23,449 nucleotides of DNA from Enhygromyxa salina. GTDB lineage: Bacteria; Myxococcota_A; Polyangia; Nannocystales; Nannocystaceae. The notes under the pieces were generated by a model, which ran no database searches, was not told the origin of the DNA, and saw nothing but the letters and a program-made list of their open reading frames with translations. Position numbers and translations under genes: made by a program. The DNA lies in NCBI RefSeq assembly GCF_000737335.2, contig NZ_JMCC02000134.1:1-23449 (forward strand), written 5' to 3'. This document shows positions 1 through 8,658 of the stretch, in pieces (positions within the stretch are counted from its first letter, which is position 1; every line of letters starts with the position of its first letter).

Positions 1-441
1 GAGAGAGCTCTCACGTCGCTCGCCAATGCTCGCGGCCAGTGCGAGACAAACTCGCCGCTTCGCTCGCGATCTACGTGACCCGGTACACCAAGATTTATGG
101 GTAGTCTCCTGGCCAGCTGTTAGCGAGCGAGCCAGTTGAGTGCCAGGCTCGGGTTCTCGGACCTGTTAGATGAGGTGATTGGCCGCGGCCTCTGGATGTA
201 TCCCGTCACTGGAGATGCTCGACTCCCACGTGATGTCAACTGCAGGTCAGCCGCGCTCGAGCAGGCAGATCTGCGGTGTAGCGAGGTGGCTGCGTGAGTC
301 AGAGTCAGCGCGAAAGGAGCGAGGCCAACCTTCCGTCACCAGCTTTTCGAGCTCGTCTTGGTCGCAAGTATGTGGACCTCGTTCACGCAACCGGTTCTGG
401 CGACAACGAGCGTGATTGGTCTCTCGGTAGAGGCGTCTTCG
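1..441. other. Downstream flank without a recognisable gene
   Basis: This stretch follows the stop codon of the giant CHAT/STAND gene. Short open frames exist on both strands, but their translations are Ser/Arg-rich and show no motif, coherent start or ribosome binding site. Two perfect palindromes are visible, GAGAGCTCTC at 3-12 and GGCCGCGGCC at 181-190. I see no stem followed by a T-run, so the terminator of the cluster is not identified here. In the giant gene's own frame the sequence stays open for 64 codons past the stop, which I regard as chance. Confidence 0.6.
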
Positions 442-3400
442 CTATGACTGCACGGGTTCGGATCGAAGCTCGAAGACCGTCGAACTCCGAATGCCGATGG
501 AGTTGCCATACGCGATCGCATAGGGGGCATCGGCGACCAACTTGGAGGCCCTGAAGGCTTCGCCGACACCCGCGCCGTCAAATAGACCAGCCAAGAACGC
601 TGCGATGAAAGCTCGTGCATCGGCATCTTCGACAATCTGTTCGCAATGAACAACGGCGCCCGCAACATGAGCCAGCTGTTCGGCCGCATCGACGGAGCAG
701 GTATTGAGCGCCAGGATCGGCAGATGGCCGCAGGTCATCTCGACAATCCGGACGAACTCGTCTAGCGGGAGGTACAGTCGGTCGTTGGGGTGCGGGCCGC
801 GAAGCTCAAGGCCCTGCTGTGGGTCGTGGTGCCCGCTGAACACGAGGATCGTCGGCCGATGGCTACGCAGGCCGGTGATGAGGTCCCGCTTGTTGACAGC
901 GGGAAGCGGTTCGAGCACGGCCCGGTCGCGGATCGCGGTGACAATCTCCTTGTGCTCAAGACCGATATCGAGCGGCCGCTGGCTGGGGGAGGCCGTGGCG
1001 TAGAGTACGAGTGGTGGTTGCCGAGGTGCGCGAGAGGCGACACCGGAGAGCGTGTTGCCTGCCCAGTAGGCCGTGTCCGACTGCTCAAGCAGCGCGTGCG
1101 CGGCTTGGGGGTCGAAGGTCTGCCAGCGCTCGAACAACTCCATCCCGAGCGCACGCTGGTCGGGCTTGCCGTGAAGACCGATGGCGATCGACACGAGATA
1201 GTCGTCGCGGAAGAGGCCTGCCCCAACCGGCTCACTCGCTGCGATATGGCGGGCCGCACGGCCGACGTCGCCGGGGCGGGCGTCGATGAGCTCCGACAAA
1301 CCCTTCATGAGCTGAGCACGAGCTTTGGGGAGGATCGCGTGCCCGCGTGCTTCGAGGACGAGCAGTGCGTCGAGCATGTCCGTCGTCATGCGGAGGCCAT
1401 CGCGGTGGAGGTTTTGAAACAGCGAGTCGAGCCCGGGGGGCGAGGCCACCTTCACGAAAGGGACCAGCGCCCAGTCGACGGCCGCAGGCGACTCAAGGTC
1501 GTTGCGCGCGGTTGCGAGTCCATGAAGAACGCCGAGTTCGTGGTCGGCGAGTGACGTGGTTAGCCATGACTCGGCCAGCGGGCGGGCCCAACGACGGTGC
1601 TGGTTGCCGCATGCGAGCATGGTCGTGAGCTCATCGGCTGCCCGGGCGCCGCTTGGCCACGGATTGCTCCGCAGCGCCTCTAGCCACCTGCGCATCCTCG
1701 ATTCGTCGATGTGGCGCCTGAGGTACAAGAGCTGGTAGGCACCCACTGGACTACCGAGCACGCTCGGGTAGCGCTCGAACAAGCGCGCGAGCCAATCCAG
1801 CCAGCGTGGTACCAGGAGCGAGCCTGGCCACAGCTCGAGGTCAAGCAACAGTCGCCAGCAGGCGGCTGGCAACCGGTCGAGCTGAGCGTCGAGGAATTCG
1901 AGGCACGCCAACCACGCGTCGTCACCTTCTGCCACGAGGCGCAGCCAGACCGCGGCGCGCAGCGCCGAGTAGATGTTTGGCGTGCCATAGGCCCGTGACG
2001 TGGGTGGAAACAGGGGCCGGTCGTCAGCCTCGGTTTCCGCGGGTTCGTCGTCATCCGGGGACGTGCGCGGCCCCCAGTCGAGCGCGAGCGCCTCGTCGAC
2101 GATCCTCACGGCGATCGCTCGTGCATCATTTGAGAGGCGGCTCGCAACATCGCCGAGCACATCCACGCAGGTTTGACGAAACCACAGGTCGGCGTGGAAA
2201 CCACGAGCCCAGGTCGCGTTCAGCGTGTCGACGAGGTCGTCGGGCTCGACCTCGTGGTTCTCACTGGCCCCGCGCAGGAGCGCGCTCGCAGAGTAGAACT
2301 GACCGCGGTCTGGCAGCTGGGGGAGCAGCGCGAGCACGCGAGCGCCATCGCGCTTGCCAAACTCACGAAGCTCTGCGCCCATGCGCTCGTTGGTCAGCTG
2401 TGTGCCCTGCTCGATGGTCTCACTTGCGCCATCGTCGTAGCGCCCGAGCGCGGCGAGCACGTTGGCGTCGGGCATCCGAGCGAGCTGTTGGTGGTCGTAG
2501 GGGCTACGACTGTGGACAGGGTAAAATCGCGGCGGCCGATACTCGGCGGTCTCATCCGTGCGCGACGCCTGGGCGACGGCAACGCGTGCTTCGGGAAGCA
2601 GCGGGGCTTCGGTCAGGTGCTTGGCCAGATATGCGCGGTAGGCGATATTCCTGTGCAACAGCTCCCGGCGTTCGGTGGCTTCGAACTTGAGTTTGCCGTG
2701 CAGGTAAGCGGGATCTTCGATGTTGATCGCCCTGATCTCCTCCCACAACTGGGCAGCCTGGTTCTCGTCGATTTTGGGGGCGAGGCTGGGCAAGACGCGA
2801 GGAATGGCTCGCGTGAGTAGCCAGCGTCGGCGATCGGCGAGCAACAGCGCGACGATCCGAGCGCTGTCTTGCTCGACGACGTGCGCGGTGGCCTCGAGGA
2901 TCATCGACTGGATGACGTCGTGGTTGGTCGTCGCAAGCCGGTCGACCCACGCCCAAAACGACTCGCGCGCGGTCCGAGCCAGGGCTTGCAAGGCCACGCC
3001 AAATCCGACGAGCGGACCATCGCTCATCCGCAGCTGCATTCGGACTGGACGCAGATAGCGGCTGTACCGGTCACTCAAGAAGTGACCGGGTCGGCGCTCG
3101 TAGCTCACGTTGATAGTGACGGGGATGAGCGCAGGGGTGATGGTCTCAAGGTACTGCGTCGGGTTGTGTTCAGCCGCTCGCTCCCAATCCAGGCCGCTCG
3201 CCAGATCCCAAGGAGAGCTGAGCCGCGACTTCTCAGCTACGCGATCGCGCGCCCCATCACGCCACACTCGAGCGGCGTAACGAGCAACAAAGCGGGCTTC
3301 ATGCTCAGGCGCATGCTGGCCGAGGGTGTAGGCGACCCGACGAACGTGGTCCTCCCCCATACCCGCCTCGACGAGCGCGAGCGCGAGTTCGGCCCCCCGC

Positions 3401-6400
3401 TCAGTCCAAGACCTGCGCCGGCAGAGGACCTCGCTCGCCCATGCGACCCGGGTGTCATCCCCCATCCACGCCTGCTCGATCCAACCTTCAATGATCTCCG
3501 GCGCAGACGACCAGAAGCTGGCGAGCACCCCTACGAACTCCCCCCCCAGATCCGTCGACATCAGCTGGCGAATCGTGTCGCGCAGCTCGTCGAACCACAT
3601 CGGGCTGCCAGCTACGGCAGTGCGGGCAACCGGACGAACGCCGCGCTCGCCCAGACCCCGATATCCGATCGCCTCGCGCATCCACTCGATCTCGTCGGGG
3701 CTCGGGTGCAGCTGCTCGCTGATGTGCTCGACGAGCAAGACCCGCACATGCGCGCGTAGGTCCGGTGTTCGCCACAAAGCTCGAACGGTGCGGCTGTACT
3801 GCGCTCGACCGATACCTCCGAGGACACGTAGGGTCGCGCGGAGCAAGGGGCGGATGGCGAGGCCATCTTGACGGGCGAGGACGAGCGCGACCAGCGACTG
3901 ATCATGGATCACTCGCTCGGCCCGAGCGTAGTCAAACAGGCTCTGGTGCACGAACCCGTAGCGGCCGTCTATGGCGGTCAGGACCCCACGCTCGCACCAA
4001 AAATCGAGCGCGCAGTTCGGCGAGGGTTCGGACCACAGCGACTCGCGCGTTTCAAGCTGCTGCGTCAGCGCGCGCAGCTCGGCCTGGCGCTCGCTGGGAG
4101 CAGTGTTGACCCGCTGACGCCAGAAGGCCGCGAGCAGCGTGCTCTCGTCGGACTCTCGGTCGTCGAGCTCGAGCATCAGGCGCAGGGCCCAGGGCGTGCG
4201 CGCGCGGACGAACTCTTGCGCGACGGACTCGCCCTTGATGAGTTGCCAGGCCCGCGCGGTTGTTTCGGATGGGAGCGGATGGAGCTCAAGCTCGCGTGCC
4301 AGCCCTTCATCGCGCAGCTTGCGAAGGCGCGGGTCGTAGCGGAGCTCGAAATGGCGCGTCGAGGCGATGACCTGGACGCCCTCGATCTTGCAGGCTTGGC
4401 GTACCAATTGGAGCAACATGACCAAGCGGCGGGTTTTCATGTCGACCGTCGTTGCCAGGGCGTCGAGCTGGTCGAAGATGAGGCACACCCTTCGCTCACA
4501 GGCAAGCTGCTTCAGGACCCGATGGAGGCGGGTGCGACCGAAACCGAGCCAGTCGCACAGTTCGAGTTCATCCGAGATCGCATCGGGGATGAGGTCGGCC
4601 TTGATCGCTACCACTGTCCAGGCCGCGCGAGGCAACAGGTCCGACAGCCAACGAAGCAGCGACGACTTGCCTGTTCCTGGCCCGCCCATCAACAAGATCG
4701 GACGATCATCGTCGTCGAAGGTCAGCTTGAGCAGCTCGAGTTGCTCACGGCGGTCGAACCAACGGCCCGCGGTCCGATGTTCCCACACTAACAGGCTCGC
4801 CGCTCCACCTGTCGGCGTGTTCGCGGCTACGCTGGGCTCATCCTCGGTCACGTTAGGAGTACTTGGGCGTTCGTCGAACGACCACACATCCGCGTGGTCG
4901 TAGAGCCAGTGTTGGGCAAGGTCGGACGGTCGCTGGCCAACCAAATCCATGGCCGCGAGGGTCCTGTACGGCGTGTAGTCGTGCTGCAGTCGCGACCAGA
5001 TCCAGTGCGCGAACTCGCTGCGCAGCTTTGGATCTGCGGATGCGAGCAACGCCTCGAAGATCGCCGTCGCTGTTTGCAGTCCGATCGAGTGCTGGCAGGC
5101 GACACATAGCCAGGCCACGGGAGCGAGGGGGGCGAGCAAACGCATGTGCTCGTGCATGTTGTTGTCCGGAAAGCCGCACGCGTCGAGACGGAGCACGGCG
5201 GCCATCGTCGATAGCTCGCTGGCGCGGGCAGGCCCGCTGACGCGGCACAGCGCAACGATGGCTGCGAGCGAGCCTGTGGTGCTGAGGCCAGCGTGACTGA
5301 GGGCGTGGGCTTCGAAGCGAGCTAGCGCGTCGCCCGTGATCGCAGCTCGCGGAAGCGAATGAAACACCAGCTCGCGCGCGAGCGCGTCTTCATAGTTGTC
5401 GCGGGTGATCTCGCGAGCGAGGTAGGTATCGAGCGCAGGCCGCAACGCGTCGAGCATGGGCCCAGGCATGTCGCGCAGCAGCAGGGCCGCGAGACGAGCG
5501 TGGTTGCCACCTCGCTCAATCCATGCCTCCAGCTGGGTGAGGACGACTTCGGTTGTTTGCCAGTGAAACCACCCGGCGTTGATCAAGGGCTCGGCGGCGC
5601 TCGTCGGAACGAGGCGACCGCTCTCGACTTGGTCGATCAGTCCGGTGGTGTAGGTGCACGCCCTGGCCGCAACCTCGGGGTGGGTGAGTAGCTCGGGCAG
5701 GAGCCGATAGGGAATGATCACCATGTTGAACGGCGGTCGAAACCACGCGTACGGAAGGAGTTCGGTAAAGAGCGCGCGAGCGTCCGAGCGTTCGAGCACA
5801 GGCTCGAGCATCTCGATGATGCTGAAGTGACCTCCGATCTTGGCGTCCATGCTTCGACGCAAGTAGGCCAGTAACGCATCGAGCACGCGCTCGTCTTCGC
5901 TGACGAGCATCCGCAAGACCTGGTTGGCTGCCGGCTCCACCACGAGCGACCAGGGCATGGCGCGAGCGAAGACGTCGACGAGGACCTCGGGATGGCGTTG
6001 AGCAATGCGAACGACGGCCGTGAACGCGGCCGTGTTGTTGTAGCCGCAGGCCTTGCGCCGGGCGATGTCGGCGAGCGCCTCATGTGTCGTACCGAGGACG
6101 GGAACGAGCCACCGCCAGCACGAACGTTGGACGAAGATCGAGTAGCGGGAGACGGGTGTTCGGTGGTCGAACATCCGTGGGCCATCAGCCAGGGTCGGAG
6201 GTGGGTCCCCGTTGACGCTCATCGAAGAGCGAATTGTCTTGGCGGCCTCGGGGCCACCGGGCGCGGCGAGGAAATCAGCGCAGATGTCTTCGCTGCATTG
6301 GCCGAGTTCGAAGAGGTGCATCATGCCAACGCGGAGCACTTCGAGTGCCACCTCACCCGGTCGCAGCGCGACCGCAGCGCTGGCCGAGAGCGACTGGTCG

Positions 6401-8658
6401 CCGGACCAAAGGTGTGTGGCGAGATGTTCGATGGCAGGTTGGAGCTCGGGCGTGCGTGGTATCGATCGAAACACCCGACCCGCCGCGATAGCGACGTTCG
6501 CGTGGTTCATTTGGCCCTGATCGAGCATCTGCTGGTGGAGGAAGGCCCCGATCTCGGGGCTCGACGGTTCCCAGGCCTCCACGGTAGCCACGCGGACCCG
6601 GGCGCTGATATGGAGCAACCCATCGCGGGCGGCGAGTTCGGCGGTCGCGTCCTCATCGCTGCAATCGATGACCGTCGTCATGCGCTGACGGACCCGCTCG
6701 GCGGCTCGCGAATTCGCTCGGCACAAGGACTCGAGGACTTCGGCAGCCTTGGCCGACTTCCACCGTGAGCAGTCATCGATGACATGGCGCCACATGCACT
6801 CGACAGCCAGCACCGTGAGCTCATCGTCGAGGTCCGGCCCGAAGAGCGAGCACGCTCGTGCGGCGCGTGTCGCCATCCGGAAGCGGAAGGCGTCGCGGCC
6901 CCTCGTGAGGTCGAAGATCCGGCCGAGCCGAGCGCGAGCACGCTCTGGTTCGAGTTCGATCTCGAGTGCGAGCGCGACCTTGGTCAGCTCACCGAGTTCG
7001 AGCCGCCCCCCAGGGAGCTCGAGGTCGTAGCCGTGGCGGATGCACGCGCGAGCGGCGAGGTACTCGACAACCCAGCGAGCGCCGGGTAGCACCAGGGGCT
7101 CGTCTCCCGTGCAGACCAAGCCTTCTTGCTCGAGGAAGTCCAAGATGGGGTTGAAGTGGGCGCGGGGAAATACCGATGGGTCCTTCTCCCGCGGGCCAAG
7201 CATGAGCCACAGGCAGCAGTCTTCGATGTCGTCCTCGTCGTGGCTGCGCTGGGTGCTCTGTTCCCGACGCTGCCGCCAGTCTTCGCGCAGATCCCTGAGC
7301 ACGACACGAAGCAGCGCCAGAAGACCGGCCGAGGCCCGCTGAGCGTAGGCGCAGGCCAAGGTCAGGGTCAGCGGGTTGCCGGTCTCAAGCTCACCGAGTC
7401 GCGCATGAGCCTCGAAGCCCCATCGCCGAGCAAACTCGGCGATGTGGGCCTCAGTCCAGGGGCGGAGCTGGTAGCGAGAGAACACGGCGCGGGGCAGCGC
7501 GCTCTGAGGCCGACTCGTTACGACGAGTCGCGCGACGAAGTTCGAGTCGGACAGCTCGCGGAGGCAGCGCTTGCCCCACGACCAGAGGTTCGGCGTCAAC
7601 TCATCGAAGGCGTCGATCAACAAGAACACCTGGTGGATCTCGCCGGGCCCGCACTTGACGAGATCACCGAACTCGAGCCGAGCGGCCCGATCCTTGCGGA
7701 GGTTGGCGAGCCGGGTCGCCGGCATCATCATCGGTACTGGCTCGGCTCCCTCGGGAGAGGTTCGCTGCGCGAGCTCGTGGGCCAGGATCATGAGCGTCGT
7801 CGACTTGCCCGAACCAACCTCACCTGTGAGCAGCAGAGAGCCCTTGCTTCGATCCCACACCTGCTCGATCGAGAGCACTTCGATGCCTGGCTGGTCGTTG
7901 GCGTCGATTGCAACGAGCTCGATCGGAACGATGAGTTCGCGGAGCGGGCGTTGCTCGCCCGTTCGACACAGCAGTCGCTCAGCCGGCCGCATCTGCTCGA
8001 AGTCGGCGATGATGTCGGCCAGCCACTCGCGCCGTCGCTCAAGCCGGCGCTCATCGACGGCGAAGTCCACGAGGTAGACCTCACTGGGGTCGACAGCTAG
8101 GGAGTGGAGCCGCGGTGCTTCGGCCGACTCGCCCGCGCCGAGGTCGAGCCGTCCACGCGCGAGCTCGAACGAGCCGCGGACGCTGTCGCCCTCGCGCAGC
8201 GCGACATAGAGCGTCCGGGCAAAGCTCCGGGCGGCGTCGTCCGTCACGACACCATCCATGCTGATGACCACGTCGACGTGCTCACTGAGGCACTCGGCGA
8301 GCGGCTCTCCGTTGCAGATGTTCAAGACCACGCAGCGCAAGCCCGGGATCGCGCGGGTGATCACCGAGCTCATCTGTGCAGGTGAGACGAGTTCGCCTGC
8401 GAACGCGAGCTCACCTGCATCGTTGGCGTGGCCGCTGATGTGGAGCATGTGTGGCGCGTACTTGCACAACTGCTCGGGTAGCTCGTCGAGTGTGGTCCTG
8501 CGGCGTCGCTTGAGCTCGAAGCAAACGTGATCGTCGGGCGTCCTCTGCTCGACGGCGTTGGAGATCTCGTCGAACTCCTGCGCGACGTCGAGTTTGGAGT
8601 CGGGCCCATCGGTGCCGAGCAGGAAGAGATCGAGCCGAGGTAGGTGGGGCACTCTCAT
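442..8658 (-). CDS. Giant CHAT-NACHT/STAND-helical repeat-STAND-CHAT protein
   Basis: A 2738-residue protein. Residues about 10-180 form a CHAT caspase-like domain with HISGHA (His77) and LNIC (Cys115). A NACHT-like NTPase follows, with Walker A GEVGSGKS at 279-286, Walker B VFLLIDAFDE at 344-353 and TSRP at 381-384. Long helical repeats of HEAT-like appearance fill about 480-1290. A second NTPase starts with FDRREQLELL, has GGPGTGKSS near 1323-1331, Walker B CLIFDQLDAL, STRHF, and a C-terminal FVHQSLFDYARA as in STAND proteins. More helical repeats lead to a second CHAT domain at about 2545-2738, with FSGHHD (His2610) and LNTC (Cys2654). STAND proteins usually sense a ligand with the repeats, oligomerise on ATP binding and activate an attached effector. 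Here a protease sits at both ends. Its ATG overlaps the stop of the upstream caspase gene as ATGA. Both CHAT His motifs lack the usual following Gly. The actual trigger and substrate are unknown. Confidence 0.93.
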   Translation of the reverse strand: MRVPHLPRLDLFLLGTDGPDSKLDVAQEFDEISNAVEQRTPDDHVCFELKRRRRTTLDELPEQLCKYAPHMLHISGHANDAGELAFAGELVSPAQMSSVITRAIPGLRCVVLNICNGEPLAECLSEHVDVVISMDGVVTDDAARSFARTLYVALREGDSVRGSFELARGRLDLGAGESAEAPRLHSLAVDPSEVYLVDFAVDERRLERRREWLADIIADFEQMRPAERLLCRTGEQRPLRELIVPIELVAIDANDQPGIEVLSIEQVWDRSKGSLLLTGEVGSGKSTTLMILAHELAQRTSPEGAEPVPMMMPATRLANLRKDRAARLEFGDLVKCGPGEIHQVFLLIDAFDELTPNLWSWGKRCLRELSDSNFVARLVVTSRPQSALPRAVFSRYQLRPWTEAHIAEFARRWGFEAHARLGELETGNPLTLTLACAYAQRASAGLLALLRVVLRDLREDWRQRREQSTQRSHDEDDIEDCCLWLMLGPREKDPSVFPRAHFNPILDFLEQEGLVCTGDEPLVLPGARWVVEYLAARACIRHGYDLELPGGRLELGELTKVALALEIELEPERARARLGRIFDLTRGRDAFRFRMATRAARACSLFGPDLDDELTVLAVECMWRHVIDDCSRWKSAKAAEVLESLCRANSRAAERVRQRMTTVIDCSDEDATAELAARDGLLHISARVRVATVEAWEPSSPEIGAFLHQQMLDQGQMNHANVAIAAGRVFRSIPRTPELQPAIEHLATHLWSGDQSLSASAAVALRPGEVALEVLRVGMMHLFELGQCSEDICADFLAAPGGPEAAKTIRSSMSVNGDPPPTLADGPRMFDHRTPVSRYSIFVQRSCWRWLVPVLGTTHEALADIARRKACGYNNTAAFTAVVRIAQRHPEVLVDVFARAMPWSLVVEPAANQVLRMLVSEDERVLDALLAYLRRSMDAKIGGHFSIIEMLEPVLERSDARALFTELLPYAWFRPPFNMVIIPYRLLPELLTHPEVAARACTYTTGLIDQVESGRLVPTSAAEPLINAGWFHWQTTEVVLTQLEAWIERGGNHARLAALLLRDMPGPMLDALRPALDTYLAREITRDNYEDALARELVFHSLPRAAITGDALARFEAHALSHAGLSTTGSLAAIVALCRVSGPARASELSTMAAVLRLDACGFPDNNMHEHMRLLAPLAPVAWLCVACQHSIGLQTATAIFEALLASADPKLRSEFAHWIWSRLQHDYTPYRTLAAMDLVGQRPSDLAQHWLYDHADVWSFDERPSTPNVTEDEPSVAANTPTGGAASLLVWEHRTAGRWFDRREQLELLKLTFDDDDRPILLMGGPGTGKSSLLRWLSDLLPRAAWTVVAIKADLIPDAISDELELCDWLGFGRTRLHRVLKQLACERRVCLIFDQLDALATTVDMKTRRLVMLLQLVRQACKIEGVQVIASTRHFELRYDPRLRKLRDEGLARELELHPLPSETTARAWQLIKGESVAQEFVRARTPWALRLMLELDDRESDESTLLAAFWRQRVNTAPSERQAELRALTQQLETRESLWSEPSPNCALDFWCERGVLTAIDGRYGFVHQSLFDYARAERVIHDQSLVALVLARQDGLAIRPLLRATLRVLGGIGRAQYSRTVRALWRTPDLRAHVRVLLVEHISEQLHPSPDEIEWMREAIGYRGLGERGVRPVARTAVAGSPMWFDELRDTIRQLMSTDLGGEFVGVLASFWSSAPEIIEGWIEQAWMGDDTRVAWASEVLCRRRSWTERGAELALALVEAGMGEDHVRRVAYTLGQHAPEHEARFVARYAARVWRDGARDRVAEKSRLSSPWDLASGLDWERAAEHNPTQYLETITPALIPVTINVSYERRPGHFLSDRYSRYLRPVRMQLRMSDGPLVGFGVALQALARTARESFWAWVDRLATTNHDVIQSMILEATAHVVEQDSARIVALLLADRRRWLLTRAIPRVLPSLAPKIDENQAAQLWEEIRAINIEDPAYLHGKLKFEATERRELLHRNIAYRAYLAKHLTEAPLLPEARVAVAQASRTDETAEYRPPRFYPVHSRSPYDHQQLARMPDANVLAALGRYDDGASETIEQGTQLTNERMGAELREFGKRDGARVLALLPQLPDRGQFYSASALLRGASENHEVEPDDLVDTLNATWARGFHADLWFRQTCVDVLGDVASRLSNDARAIAVRIVDEALALDWGPRTSPDDDEPAETEADDRPLFPPTSRAYGTPNIYSALRAAVWLRLVAEGDDAWLACLEFLDAQLDRLPAACWRLLLDLELWPGSLLVPRWLDWLARLFERYPSVLGSPVGAYQLLYLRRHIDESRMRRWLEALRSNPWPSGARAADELTTMLACGNQHRRWARPLAESWLTTSLADHELGVLHGLATARNDLESPAAVDWALVPFVKVASPPGLDSLFQNLHRDGLRMTTDMLDALLVLEARGHAILPKARAQLMKGLSELIDARPGDVGRAARHIAASEPVGAGLFRDDYLVSIAIGLHGKPDQRALGMELFERWQTFDPQAAHALLEQSDTAYWAGNTLSGVASRAPRQPPLVLYATASPSQRPLDIGLEHKEIVTAIRDRAVLEPLPAVNKRDLITGLRSHRPTILVFSGHHDPQQGLELRGPHPNDRLYLPLDEFVRIVEMTCGHLPILALNTCSVDAAEQLAHVAGAVVHCEQIVEDADARAFIAAFLAGLFDGAGVGEAFRASKLVADAPYAIAYGNSIGIRSSTVFELRSEPVQS

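Noticed and set aside
247..441. 64-codon open extension past the stop of the giant gene
   Set aside because: The second CHAT domain is complete before the stop, and the extension has no motif, so readthrough is not supported.
2869..3759. Long open frames on the plus strand opposite the giant gene, here and at 7126-8100 and 3868-4791
   Set aside because: They mirror a G+C-rich coding strand, have no motifs or binding sites, and the minus frame carries clear domains throughout.
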